DNA of 64,000 bases from Litchfieldia alkalitelluris (GTDB taxonomy: Bacteria > Bacillota > Bacilli > Bacillales > Salisediminibacteriaceae). Below are positions 1 through 8,903 of this stretch, piece by piece (the first letter of the stretch is position 1; each line of letters begins with the position of its first letter). The DNA lies in NCBI RefSeq assembly GCF_002153425.1, contig NZ_KZ119600.1, forward strand, positions 2,531,920 through 2,595,919, read 5' to 3'. A program made the translations under genes and the position numbers. Below the pieces are notes generated by a model that worked only from the letters and a program-made list of their open reading frames with translations, did not search any database and was not told the origin of the DNA.

Positions 1-72
1 AATTCTCCCTTTGTATTAAATATAAAAAATCTTTCGATTTAACCATGTAGTGCAAATACTCGAATCCGTTAT

Positions 73-112
73 TGGTGGACGCTTTCCGCGGGCACGGCCT
101 CAGCCGCCAACA
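73..112. repeat. Fragment of a Bacillaceae intergenic repeat
   Basis: GC-rich stretch containing the module CTTTCCGCGGGCACGGCCTC. Read on the minus strand it matches the module ending the repeat at 258-350, so the two fragments are in opposite orientation. I recognise this sequence family from memory as a common Bacillaceae intergenic repeat; I have no name for it. Confidence 0.5.
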
Positions 113-257
113 TTTAAGATTATTTACCTAGCATTTTCAATTAACTCATTATAAATTATAGATTTTAAGCTTGCGAAAAAATGTCACTTTTGTAAGGTTT
201 ATTTGGTATTTTCTAAAAACAAGAACTTAATAAGAACAGTGTTGATATGACAGGAAC

Positions 258-350
258 CTGCGAGACTCCTGCAGGAAAAGCAAGAGCTGAAGATCCCGCA
301 GGGTGCTTTTCCCGAGGAAGCTGAAGCCTTGCCCGCGGAAATCGAGCTGG
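258..350. repeat. Bacillaceae intergenic repeat copy
   Basis: Contains the modules GCGAGACTCCTGCAGGAA, GAAGATCCCGCAGG and GCTGAAGCCTTGCCCGCGGA, which recur between genes in many Bacillaceae genomes. It does not code. With the fragment at 73-112 it fills most of the gene-free first 467 bases, where I see nothing else. Confidence 0.55.
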
Positions 351-467
351 TGGTTGGCATATCCACAGCACTTATCAAGGATTCAGGAGTATCACATTTT
401 TACAATTCCTTGGAAGATTATTGAGGGATCTGTACATTTGTTTATCTAACTTCTATATGAAAAATAA

Positions 468-512
468 CCACACCTACGATTATTAGTAATAGACTAATAA
501 TCGTAGGTGTGG
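468..512 (-). terminator. Intrinsic terminator after the P-loop protein gene
   Basis: Perfect 20-bp inverted repeat (468-487 with 493-512) with a 5-base loop. It lies 43 bases past the stop of the minus-strand gene at 556-1635 and is followed on that strand by a T-rich tract. Confidence 0.75.
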
Positions 513-555
513 CTTAAATCCATTTTATTTCACATTAAAATGACCGCCTAAAGAA

Positions 556-1635
556 TTATATATACTTCTTTACTAGACGAATTGTTTCATCCACAACATT
601 TTTATACTCTTCTTCTACTGTAGCGTCACTGTAAATTTTGTGGACTAACTCTCCTATTTCGTCTGCCCGCTGTAGATGCTGTGTACCTTTTTTCATAATT
701 TCTTTGTATTGTCTTGAAATTTCTTCTAACCGATCACTATATTTCTCTTCAATACTTGGATCAATACAGCGCTCATACATATCCACGATTTCGTCGCCCT
801 CTCGTGTTGCATCTATTACATGAGGTGCTGTTCCATCCAAGATTGCCTTGTTCAATGCAGGAATGACAACCATGTCAATACTATCTGGGTCTAGGGCGCA
901 AGGGTAATAATCAACAGATAAGAATCTCTTTTCTGCTTCCCAACCGATCTTTCGCATGAGTGTTGACTTCCCGCTACCTGATCTCCCCTTAATAATTAAC
1001 CTGTGATCTAAATCCTCTGTTATTGAATCAATAAAATTAATCGGGCCATATGAGGTACCTGCTCCAAAAAAGTGTCTAGAAGTTTTTGGGTTCTCTTCTC
1101 CTTGAATCGATTCCGTAAACCAATTGGTTATAATTTCATTTGCTACTTTATCTGCTTCACTAAAGTCCATCGCACTTAAATAGATTGCCTCTTTTTGTTC
1201 ATGGACAGCTACACCATTCCCGAAGCAAGCTGTAGCTAACTTCCTCTGTTTATCCATTTCTTCATTTAATTGTACTAATTTTACTTTGTTTTTTCGAAGA
1301 TCAGTAGAATTTAAACAATTGTTTAAATTGATGCAACCATCTGTTACAGTCGATAATCTGCTTGATAAGGATAATGGACTATTGTCCGCGATCAAGAGTA
1401 GCTCAGATGCAGGCAAATATAAGCTCTCCATTATCTCTCCATTATCTGGATGCATATTCACTTCGACAGTTACATTCTCTTTCTTTAAGAATGCTAATAC
1501 TTCAGCTAAAAGCTTACCGCGTGCCTTATCACTACTACCTTTAATTACATATACTTTCGTATTCTCTTTCCAATAATCACTTAGTAAGCTATGAAAGCCT
1601 TGACTTGTATGGGCATGCATAAAATATTTTTTCAC
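556..1635 (-). CDS. P-loop ATPase-like protein (PRK06851 type)
   Basis: Protein of about 359 residues with two P-loop-like regions. The first (IKGSSDKARGK, near residue 32) is degenerate. The second (GRSGSGKST, near residue 220) is a full Walker A. The layout resembles the conserved but uncharacterised PRK06851 family of Bacillaceae, so nucleotide binding is supported and the substrate is unknown. I chose the GTG at 1635 because AAGGAGGGG sits about 8 bases upstream; an upstream ATG at 1662 has no ribosome site. The gene stands alone, ends at the terminator at 468-512, and starts next to a repeat-bearing spacer. Confidence 0.75.
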   Translation of the reverse strand: MKKYFMHAHTSQGFHSLLSDYWKENTKVYVIKGSSDKARGKLLAEVLAFLKKENVTVEVNMHPDNGEIMESLYLPASELLLIADNSPLSLSSRLSTVTDGCINLNNCLNSTDLRKNKVKLVQLNEEMDKQRKLATACFGNGVAVHEQKEAIYLSAMDFSEADKVANEIITNWFTESIQGEENPKTSRHFFGAGTSYGPINFIDSITEDLDHRLIIKGRSGSGKSTLMRKIGWEAEKRFLSVDYYPCALDPDSIDMVVIPALNKAILDGTAPHVIDATREGDEIVDMYERCIDPSIEEKYSDRLEEISRQYKEIMKKGTQHLQRADEIGELVHKIYSDATVEEEYKNVVDETIRLVKKYI

Positions 1636-1884
1636 CGAAAGCTCCCCTCCTTCGCTCTCCATTTAATTTATTCCACCTTTGCCTATTTTGTGAATAAAAA
1701 TGATGGCGGTATAAGGGGCATGAGTTGACCGAAAAACTAGGGGAATTGGACTAAATCTACCAAGGCCTACACTTTGGTCCGCAGTTCTGGTTCATCTCTC
1801 ACGCTATTCTTGGTCGCATTCTTTAGAGATATGGAAAAAATTTACGCTTAATCAATACATATAGAAACTTATTATAATGAAAGT

Positions 1885-1921
1885 GGACGGTTCTCCCGTT
1901 TTATAAACGGGAGAACCGTCC
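1885..1921. terminator. Perfect inverted repeat, terminator-like
   Basis: 17-bp perfect arms (1885-1901 and 1905-1921, core GGACGGTTCTCCCG) with a 3-base loop, just past the stop of the PHP gene. It may end that transcript, although the following minus-strand sequence is only weakly T-rich. Similar GGGACGGTTC palindromes are scattered through Bacillaceae genomes (from memory). Confidence 0.55.
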
Positions 1922-1927
1922 CTACGT

Positions 1928-2809
1928 TCACAATCTCTTGAGCAGTTTTTCAGCTTCATAGAATGGTAATTTAGTTTGGCCGATTTGTTCTCCTTCACGG
2001 CCGAATGACTCATGATGGAAATCGGAACCACCTGTTTTTAACACGAAAGCTCCCCTTGCTTCTTCTGCCTTTACAGCCAAGGTCAAAAATCGCTGTACAG
2101 CTTGTTCATCATGATCCCTATGATACACTTCGATGCCATCTAATCCATCTTCTGTTAACCATTTATAAATGGAATTATCCAACTCATAAAAAATAGGGTG
2201 GGCAACCACTGCGACTCCGCCCGCTTGATGTATGAGTTCAATAGCTTCTTTCGGGCTCATGTCCTTTTCTTTTGGAACATAGCAAGGCTTATTTTGACCT
2301 AAATAAAGGTCAAAGGCTTCCTTCACGGTTTTCACATAGCCTTTATCCACTAACACTTTCGCTAAATGAGGCCTAGAGTATGTGTCACCTTTGGCATATT
2401 TTTTGACCTCTTCAAAATCTACATCTAGATTGTGCTGTTGGCAATGGTCTATCATTTTTTCCATTCTGCCTATTCGCATATTTTGGTGAAATTCCAACGT
2501 TTGCAATAACATCTCATCAGCAGGATTTATTCCATAGCCAAGAATGTCTACCCCTGTACCAGTAACATCTCTCGTTGATAACTCTATACCTGGGATGAAT
2601 TCCATTTTATGCTGTTTAGCAACTTCCTTTGCCCTTTCTAGACCCTTTGTTGTGTCATGGTCAGTAAGAGATACGATATGAAGACCTGCAGCTGCACATT
2701 TTCTCATCAAATCTTCAGGGGGATAACCCCCATCTGACATGGTAGAATGCATATGTAAATCCGCTTTTTTACCATCGCGCTTTGGCCCTATATCCATTAC
2801 TTTATCCAT
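1928..2809 (-). CDS. PHP-domain phosphoesterase (RNase AM / YciV type)
   Basis: About 293 residues. The N-terminal DLHMHSTMSDG and SLTDHDT motifs are the metal-binding signature of the PHP superfamily, with further ligands in VVAHPIF and GGSDFHHE. Family members of this size hydrolyse 3',5'-nucleoside bisphosphates or trim RNA 5' ends (established for YciV/TrpH); the substrate here is inferred. The ATG at 2809 is preferred because ATGGAGGAAATTCA precedes it; the earlier ATG at 2842 overlaps nadE and lacks a site. It lies 13 bases after nadE on the same strand, so the two are probably cotranscribed. Confidence 0.85.
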   Translation of the reverse strand: MDKVMDIGPKRDGKKADLHMHSTMSDGGYPPEDLMRKCAAAGLHIVSLTDHDTTKGLERAKEVAKQHKMEFIPGIELSTRDVTGTGVDILGYGINPADEMLLQTLEFHQNMRIGRMEKMIDHCQQHNLDVDFEEVKKYAKGDTYSRPHLAKVLVDKGYVKTVKEAFDLYLGQNKPCYVPKEKDMSPKEAIELIHQAGGVAVVAHPIFYELDNSIYKWLTEDGLDGIEVYHRDHDEQAVQRFLTLAVKAEEARGAFVLKTGGSDFHHESFGREGEQIGQTKLPFYEAEKLLKRL

Positions 2810-2822
2810 TGAATTTCCTCCA

Positions 2823-3647
2823 TTATTTCCACCACTGGTCATAAAGTGTAACAGGAAGTTGTCGTTTATGTTCTGTCATCAGATAACGTCGCTCGACATT
2901 TGCCTTCACGTCTGGATCTACAGTTTTCCCTTCGAGATAATCATCAATTTGATCATACGTCATACCTAAAGAATCTTCGTCAGGCTTAGATGGCACATCA
3001 TCTTCCAAATCTGCTGTAGGGATTTTTGTAAAAATAAAGTCTGGTGCACCTAATTCTTTGAGTAATTCCTTCCCTTGTCGCTTATTTAAGCCAAAGATCG
3101 GAGCGATATCACAGGCACCATCACCAAACTTCGTGTAAAAACCTGTAACTGCTTCAGCAGCATGATCCGTTCCAACAACAAGACAGCCAAAATGAGCTCC
3201 AATTTCATATTGCGCCTTCATTCTCTCCCTCGCCTTTGTATTGCCTTTCACGAAATCAGAAAGTTCCTGCCCAGTTGCCTGTTTAAATTGATCATAGGCA
3301 GCGTCCACTGCAGGTTGAATATTTACCGTTAAGCGATGATATGGTTTAATAAAATCCATTGCCTTTTGGGCATCGTCTTCATCTGCTTGAACACCATAAG
3401 GGAGACGGACTGCATAGAAAGTATACTTATTTGCTCCCTCTTCTTTATTTAACTCCTCCATAGCTAGTTGAATTAAGCGACCAGCTAGAGTGGAATCTTG
3501 TCCACCAGAGATCCCAAGTACGTAGCCATTCGTCCCAGTTTTTTTTACATAATCCTTTAACAACTGTTTACGTGCTGTTATTTCCTCCACTACATTGATC
3601 GCAGGCTTTACTTGTAGAGCTGAAATAATTTTTTGTTGTAATGTCAT
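2823..3647 (-). CDS. nadE: NH3-dependent NAD+ synthetase
   Basis: 274 residues, the usual length of the ammonia-dependent enzyme (E. coli NadE is 275). It catalyses the last step of NAD synthesis, converting deamido-NAD to NAD with ATP and ammonia in the cytosol. The ATP pyrophosphatase loop SGGQDSTL is visible near residue 47, as are GTDHAAEA and the C-terminal region PDEDSLG typical of NadE. No glutaminase domain is present. Its ATG overlaps the stop of the upstream 106-residue gene (ATGA), so translation is probably coupled. The PHP gene follows 13 bases downstream. Confidence 0.95.
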   Translation of the reverse strand: MTLQQKIISALQVKPAINVVEEITARKQLLKDYVKKTGTNGYVLGISGGQDSTLAGRLIQLAMEELNKEEGANKYTFYAVRLPYGVQADEDDAQKAMDFIKPYHRLTVNIQPAVDAAYDQFKQATGQELSDFVKGNTKARERMKAQYEIGAHFGCLVVGTDHAAEAVTGFYTKFGDGACDIAPIFGLNKRQGKELLKELGAPDFIFTKIPTADLEDDVPSKPDEDSLGMTYDQIDDYLEGKTVDPDVKANVERRYLMTEHKRQLPVTLYDQWWK

Positions 3648-3964
3648 ATTCCTTTGCCTTCCCTTCTTTTTTCTAGCTTAAGAAGTTGATTATATAAACC
3701 TTCCTTCTTTAATATTTCCCTCTGCCACTCCCCTAACAAATCAAAATGGGGAAAATGATCCCTGTCATGGATCCATTCAGGCTTCAAGCCATATTGCTTA
3801 CCCCATGTATATAAACGATCTTTGTTACTGCACGCCACCTTTGTCACTGTATATGTATTCGGAAATCTATCATCTAGCCAATAGTGGGTTAAAAAAGCGA
3901 TTTCACCATTGTTGGCTTTCTCCTTCCAGTCACGAAGGTCTTCTTTAGTAATACCAAACGCCAT
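3644..3964 (-). CDS. Conserved hypothetical protein upstream of nadE
   Basis: 106 residues, soluble and charged. I do not recognise a domain. It contains aromatic-rich segments ([22 protein letters not shown]) with several His and Asp residues that could bind metal, though no known motif is complete. The start at 3964 follows AAGGGAG at normal spacing; an in-frame start at 3982 lacks one. Overlap of four bases with nadE suggests a shared operon, so a link to NAD metabolism is possible but only by position. Confidence 0.65.
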   Translation of the reverse strand: MAFGITKEDLRDWKEKANNGEIAFLTHYWLDDRFPNTYTVTKVACSNKDRLYTWGKQYGLKPEWIHDRDHFPHFDLLGEWQREILKKEGLYNQLLKLEKRREGKGI

Positions 3965-4114
3965 AATATGTACTCCCTTCACACTTCTTATTTAACTAGA
4001 AATTTAGAAGTGATTCAACTGAAAACCCATGATATGTAAAATAATCTCCCATATTTTTTGTGAAATTCCAAATAAAAAAAGGTAAGAACATGGTAAGCTC
4101 CTACCTTCTTTTAA

Positions 4115-4342
4115 TTATACGCGGCCGTTTTCTCTGTCCTGTTTTTCGTCTGCAATTTCAGCTTTGAAGCTTTCAATGCTTTCTTGACGACGGTGATTCT
4201 TGTCTTCGATCGCCTGTTTATCAGCTGCAGATAAATGCTCATTATGCATCGTTTCTTCAGCTGCTTCCATATTTCCCTTCGTATTCTCCACCATTTTTTC
4301 TAAACGCTCCACATTGTTTTTACGATTATCTGGTTTAGCCAT
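4115..4342 (-). CDS. tlp: Small acid-soluble spore protein Tlp
   Basis: 75 residues, highly hydrophilic and helical. It begins MAKPDNRKNNVERLEKMV and has the NTKGNMEAAEETM stretch typical of Tlp, a minor spore-core protein made in the forespore under sigma-G in Bacillus. A strong AAAGGAGGT site precedes the ATG. The gene sits downstream of the thioesterase gene, the tlp-yneP pairing known in B. subtilis, but a 156-base spacer suggests its own promoter. The identification rests on sequence recognition. Confidence 0.88.
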   Translation of the reverse strand: MAKPDNRKNNVERLEKMVENTKGNMEAAEETMHNEHLSAADKQAIEDKNHRRQESIESFKAEIADEKQDRENGRV

Positions 4343-4498
4343 GTAAAAACCTCCTTTTTCGAAATATACAAAAATAGTTTGTACTTAAAAGGAGGTTTTA
4401 TGCTTTTATTAATCACCATCATTTGTCCTGAACTATAAAAATTTGCGTTGGTGTTCGCTACAGTCCATTCGCTTTCCAAGGGCGGCTGGTGACCTTTT

Positions 4499-4918
4499 CT
4501 AACTTTTCTTATTTGCATCGTAAACTTTATGCCAATCAGGAAAATGCTTTTTGATTGACACAGGTCGAAATGTTTCCTTATTGACTAATACATGCTCACT
4601 CGTGCCTGTTAAGCACGTTTCACCTGCACTGTTATAGATTTCGTAGCCGTACGTTACGCGTATGCCATTATATTTCTCAATCCATGTTTCAATCATGACC
4701 TTTTCACCGTATTTGGCAGGAGATTTATAGTTCATTTGTAGACTGGTTACAGGGGATAAAATTCCCTCTTTCTCCATATCGGCGTACTTAAATCCTAAAT
4801 CCTCAATTAACTTCGTACGTCCAATTTCACACCAAACTAAGTAATTCGCATGATAAACAACACCCATTTGATCCGTTTCTGCATATCTTACTGGAATCAT
4901 TTCAGATGAGACGAGCAC
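4499..4918 (-). CDS. yneP: Acyl-CoA thioesterase, YbgC/4HBT hotdog fold (YneP-like)
   Basis: 139 residues, normal for a single hotdog-fold thioesterase. The N-terminal RYAETDQMGVVYHANYLVW is the 4-hydroxybenzoyl-CoA thioesterase signature with the catalytic Asp (D in ETDQMG). It hydrolyses acyl-CoA thioesters in the cytosol; the natural substrate is not evident. It lies 9 bases downstream of the double AAA+ gene and next to tlp, as for yneP in B. subtilis, which supports the symbol. Confidence 0.85.
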   Translation of the reverse strand: MLVSSEMIPVRYAETDQMGVVYHANYLVWCEIGRTKLIEDLGFKYADMEKEGILSPVTSLQMNYKSPAKYGEKVMIETWIEKYNGIRVTYGYEIYNSAGETCLTGTSEHVLVNKETFRPVSIKKHFPDWHKVYDANKKS

Positions 4919-4927
4919 GATACCACC

Positions 4928-7303
4928 TCACTTAAGAATTAAAAAGTCGTCCTTTTTCAATTTCGTGATTGCCTCATCATTTCCCTTCTTTTCTGAGTTC
5001 ATTATTCGGTAGGCTTGGCGTTGAATAGCCTCCTCAGCCAGATCCTTCATTGCCCTAGCATTCCCTGTTGGTTTATTTTGTTGGAAAACTTGTCTTAATG
5101 AATCTAACGTGTCCGCTCCTACCTCATATCCAAATTGAGAAATGTAGAACTGAAGAATCTGAATTAATTCTTCCGTTGCATACGATGGGAAATGTATCGT
5201 CTTTTTAAATCTAGAAGTAAGTCCTGGATTACTTTTCATAAGAATATTCATGTTATCGGAATACCCTGCAAGAATAACAACAAGGTTTTCGTTATGTTTC
5301 GTCATTTCTTCAACCAAGGTATCAATGGCTTCTTTCCCGAAATCTTGATTACTGGATACGAGTGAATACGCCTCATCAATAAAAAGGACACCGCCAAGGG
5401 CCTCTTTTATTTTCTTTTTTGTTTTTAATGCCGTCTGACCTACGTAGCCTGCAACTAAGTCACTTCGTCCAGCGACGACTAAATGTCCTCTCTTAAGTAA
5501 ATCAAGTTCATATAGGATTCTCCCATATATCTTGGCAACTGTTGTTTTCCCAGTGCCTGGTTCCCCTGTAAAAATAGCGTGTAATTGAATCGGCACAGTT
5601 GGGAAACCTTTCTGTTCACGTAGCTTTTGGACTTCCACAAAGGAGGCTAGCATTTTCACTTGCTCCTTTACTTCCTTGAGACCAATAAGTTCATTTAGCT
5701 CTTCTTCAGCAGATTTACCAATTGTTTTTGAAGGGGAGGAATCTTTATAAAATGCTTCATGATCTAAAAGAGTAAAGTCCTTCGCTGTATACTCTTTTCC
5801 TTGTGCAACGGATGCCCCTTTTTTAAAGATAGCATCAAGAACAATATTTTTAACCGTTCTCGCGTTTCCAAAGGTTTCGTCTACCCGTTCTTGTTCTATA
5901 CGATTACGTAATTCCCTAACCCCTTCTTCAGTGATTGTAAAGTCGTTTTCTAGTGCTACTTGCTCCCCAATATCAAGGAGTTCTTCTACTGTATAATCAG
6001 GAAGATAAATGTGATTGCTTTCTGGAAAACGGCTCCTTAGACCAGGGTTGCTCCAAAGAAAATTTCGCATTTCCTCTGGGTACCCAGCTAAGATGACTGC
6101 AAATTTCCCAGCATATTCACCACTCGTCATGGCCGAAACTAGTGTATCAATGGCAGCCTGACCATAATCGCTTCCACTAGCCCCATCTCGCTTCAAGCTG
6201 TAAGCTTCATCGATGAACAGAACTCCTCCTACAGCATTTGCAATGACATTCATCGTTTTCTCTTCCGTTTGTCCAACATAAGCACCGACCAGTTGGGAGC
6301 GGTCCACTTCTATTATTTCCTGACGTGGTAAAACACCAAGCTCATGATAAATCTTAGCTAAAAGTCGCGCTAGCTCTGTCTTCCCAGTCCCTGGATTTCC
6401 CGTCAAGATCATGTTAAGACTTTGTTCATTCTGTAAATGATAGCCTCGCTTTTTCCGTTCCTGCTCATAAACGAGGTAATGATAATACTGCTGTACTTTG
6501 GCCTTAACCTCACTTAACCCTATCATCGCGTTAAGCTTCTTTAACGGGTTATCTTCTTCATCTCTAATCGATTGAACCCAACTATCCCATTTTTCAGCTA
6601 GCTCTATTGCTTCCTTGATTGTTTCTTGGAAAACAAGGTGTTTTTCCTTAGAAAAATATATTCCACTAATCGTTTCTTTATATTCCCGAGCAGCCCTCAT
6701 ACTACTAGCGGTTAGATCCCTAAGCTGCAGTAATATCTGTTCCCCGTCATCAGCCTTATCTTGAAAATTAGTTTCGTTAGTTAACATTGCCGCCTTTTTA
6801 AGCCGCTGAATCTTTCTAACTGTTTTATCTGTACTTTCGAAGATCTCTTCCATTTTAACAACAATATCCTCGATAGCCTTTTTCTTACCTTGGCTATGAT
6901 CCGTTTCCCTGATCCTTGGTAGTGACTCACTTAAGGTCGTATCATTTGAAGCAAATCGCTTTAGGGACAACGGATAGACCTCCAATATGACCTTGGCCAC
7001 ATAGTTCTCCTCATTTGCAAGATCCCAGGCTTCTGAGAGGCGTCCTTCTACCTTCTCATCTACTGACTGCGTCCTTGAAAACCGAGCTACTGCAGCCATA
7101 GCTAATAAAATTCCTTTTACTTGGTTAAATTCCTGGAATGCTTTTTCATCTTCAATCTGTGTAAGACATCGAACAACATCTGCTTCACGAAGGGTTGAAA
7201 ATGGCTGGTTTATCCACTTATCAACCTTTCCTTTTATTTGTATTCCATTGTTTATCTTGCCTTGATTTATTTGATTCCTTGCGTTTAAATTATTTTCATC
7301 CAT
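4928..7303 (-). CDS. Double AAA+ ATPase with two CbbX/SpoVK-type modules
   Basis: 791 residues. After about 250 helical residues come two AAA+ modules of the CbxX/CfqX class. Walker A sequences are GNPGTGKT near 302 and GEPGTGKT near 580; Walker B sequences are VLFIDEAYSL in both. Each module keeps the AGY(P/S) and RFP/RFK sensor and arginine-finger regions. SpoVK of B. subtilis has one such module, so this is a tandem relative, not SpoVK itself. The family remodels proteins in ATP-driven hexamers; the target is unknown. The thioesterase gene follows after 9 bases. Confidence 0.85.
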   Translation of the reverse strand: MDENNLNARNQINQGKINNGIQIKGKVDKWINQPFSTLREADVVRCLTQIEDEKAFQEFNQVKGILLAMAAVARFSRTQSVDEKVEGRLSEAWDLANEENYVAKVILEVYPLSLKRFASNDTTLSESLPRIRETDHSQGKKKAIEDIVVKMEEIFESTDKTVRKIQRLKKAAMLTNETNFQDKADDGEQILLQLRDLTASSMRAAREYKETISGIYFSKEKHLVFQETIKEAIELAEKWDSWVQSIRDEEDNPLKKLNAMIGLSEVKAKVQQYYHYLVYEQERKKRGYHLQNEQSLNMILTGNPGTGKTELARLLAKIYHELGVLPRQEIIEVDRSQLVGAYVGQTEEKTMNVIANAVGGVLFIDEAYSLKRDGASGSDYGQAAIDTLVSAMTSGEYAGKFAVILAGYPEEMRNFLWSNPGLRSRFPESNHIYLPDYTVEELLDIGEQVALENDFTITEEGVRELRNRIEQERVDETFGNARTVKNIVLDAIFKKGASVAQGKEYTAKDFTLLDHEAFYKDSSPSKTIGKSAEEELNELIGLKEVKEQVKMLASFVEVQKLREQKGFPTVPIQLHAIFTGEPGTGKTTVAKIYGRILYELDLLKRGHLVVAGRSDLVAGYVGQTALKTKKKIKEALGGVLFIDEAYSLVSSNQDFGKEAIDTLVEEMTKHNENLVVILAGYSDNMNILMKSNPGLTSRFKKTIHFPSYATEELIQILQFYISQFGYEVGADTLDSLRQVFQQNKPTGNARAMKDLAEEAIQRQAYRIMNSEKKGNDEAITKLKKDDFLILK

Positions 7304-7528
7304 CTTTGATCCCCGCTTCCTTATCCAGTTATTTTATCATTTTAGGGGATTAGTGAAAAATATTATGAAATGCTTTTGATTTTTAACCATTAGTACGGTC
7401 TCGAGGGATTCATTTCATTAATAGTGGGCTTGTCCGTTACAGGGGCAGGATGAGGAGTGTTGAAAAGGATGATGAGGAGTATCATTAGTGAATGGCGTAG
7501 CGGGGGTGAGATGGGGTAGGGGGAAAAT

Positions 7529-7753
7529 TTATAACCGAATCGTGCGGATGTAATGACGTATTTCTTTCAAATAGACCGCCTTTTCATCAACAGTTTCGTC
7601 CCCTATACTCCTTCGTTTCATTTCGTCATGAATTAATTGAAGCTCTTCTTTGAGCCCATCTACACGAAAACCTTTTTCAATATAGGACCTCACCCATAAA
7701 TAATAATTAATTAGCTCATGATCTAGAAGCTCTCTGTAATCTTTCGTTGCCAT
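7529..7753 (-). CDS. Small hypothetical protein, 74 residues
   Basis: Begins MATKDYRELLDHELINYY and is helical and charged; no domain recognised. The ATG at 7753 follows GGAGGGG with 8 bases between; the GTG at 7762 in the same frame lies inside the ribosome site. It stands alone between the AAA+ gene and a group of small membrane proteins. Confidence 0.6.
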   Translation of the reverse strand: MATKDYRELLDHELINYYLWVRSYIEKGFRVDGLKEELQLIHDEMKRRSIGDETVDEKAVYLKEIRHYIRTIRL

Positions 7754-7854
7754 AATTCGCACCCCTCCTCTAATTCTATTTTACTAATATATTCATTAGG
7801 GAGAAGGATTGTGCATGCATCATTATTGAAAACACTAGTCTTGACTTGCATCCA

Positions 7855-8142
7855 TTAGCTAGCTACTCTATTTTTTATACGGAAAATGTAAATTGTTAGA
7901 ATGATAGAAATAAGAATGGACGCGGTAAAAAACGGATTGATCCACCAAGGACCACTGTTTGCAACGCCAAAACTAACCTCATTTGACAACGCACCTGCTT
8001 GCTCATAGGCGCTAGCTATATCAGGTACATTTCTAATGGTTAATACGTAACCAGAAACGACTTGAGAAGCTAAAAAGATAATATTTAGTAATAGTAATGA
8101 CACGGAAAAAATTGTGGCTACTTGAATCGTTTTCTTTTTCAT
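7855..8142 (-). CDS. Small membrane protein, two predicted segments
   Basis: 95 residues. An N-terminal hydrophobic segment (about 8-32) and a C-terminal one (about 68-88, ending in basic IKNRVAS) flank a 35-residue middle part that is probably outside the cell. No family recognised. It lies 19 bases downstream of another small membrane protein gene, so the two are likely one operon. Confidence 0.6.
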   Translation of the reverse strand: MKKKTIQVATIFSVSLLLLNIIFLASQVVSGYVLTIRNVPDIASAYEQAGALSNEVSFGVANSGPWWINPFFTASILISIILTIYIFRIKNRVAS

Positions 8143-8161
8143 CGAATCACTCCTTATGTTA

Positions 8162-8344
8162 TTATGCTTTCCCCTTAACTACACTCAATATCTCTGAAAT
8201 TCCCATTGCAATACAAGCATTCAGCATACCAAACACAGTCCAAAGTAACGTCAATCCCTCATACTCTGTGACAAAATTCATTACAAAGAAAATGAAACAA
8301 AATGCAAAAACGATTAGTCCAAAAATAAATAAAAATCTCTCCAA
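8162..8344 (-). CDS. Small membrane protein, 60 residues
   Basis: Two hydrophobic segments (about 4-24 and 30-52) joined by a short NFVTEYEG turn, ending with the basic tail VVKGKA. A GGAGGAATT site precedes the ATG. No family recognised. It is the upstream partner of the 95-residue membrane protein gene. Confidence 0.6.
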   Translation of the reverse strand: MERFLFIFGLIVFAFCFIFFVMNFVTEYEGLTLLWTVFGMLNACIAMGISEILSVVKGKA

Positions 8345-8448
8345 ATTAATTCCTCCATTAAATCCTAAATCTAAGTTAGTCTTAGTCTAACATAATTAGC
8401 CAAATATCTTAAACGATCAAAAACAAGAACCAATCATCCATTAATCAT

Positions 8449-8829
8449 CTAACCTTCTAACAAAGCAATATATAAAATGTCAACCTCATCTACAGTTGCA
8501 ATAATTGTAAAATGGGAATCAGTTTGTTCTTCCGTTGTAGAATACAGTGGTGTTCCAATTGGGAGAACAGTAGAAGTGAAATCTTTGAATCTCTTCGACT
8601 TATCTGTTGTTTCCTTTATTTCTCCTAGCACGTTCCCTTTTTCAGAGTGATCTAATTGATAGTATGGCAAATCACTTGCATTTGAAAACACGATCCCATC
8701 ATAGACAAAGATATCTGCATCAGGATTATTTTCTAATATTTCCTTTGATGTCGGGTTCTCTATAGCGCCACTTCCACATGCAGCAGCTAAGAGGACAAAA
8801 CATACTAGAAACAATAAATTCTTATGCAC
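8449..8829 (-). CDS. Putative lipoprotein
   Basis: 126 residues with a type II signal peptide: basic MHKN, a hydrophobic core, then the lipobox LAAAC with Cys at 18. The mature part is acidic and contains repeated TV/IATVDE-like beta segments; no domain recognised. Probably anchored to the outer face of the membrane. Its position between small membrane proteins and the MFS gene gives no functional clue. Confidence 0.7.
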   Translation of the reverse strand: MHKNLLFLVCFVLLAAACGSGAIENPTSKEILENNPDADIFVYDGIVFSNASDLPYYQLDHSEKGNVLGEIKETTDKSKRFKDFTSTVLPIGTPLYSTTEEQTDSHFTIIATVDEVDILYIALLEG

Positions 8830-8903
8830 GAAATGACCTCCCTCTTTAAGTTCTCTACAACTTACGACGTTTTAAGCCCAAAACAGTTACAATAATTAAT
8901 CTA

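Noticed and set aside
4300-4518. 72-residue minus-strand frame between tlp and the thioesterase gene
   Set aside because: It overlaps both real genes and has no ribosome site of its own.
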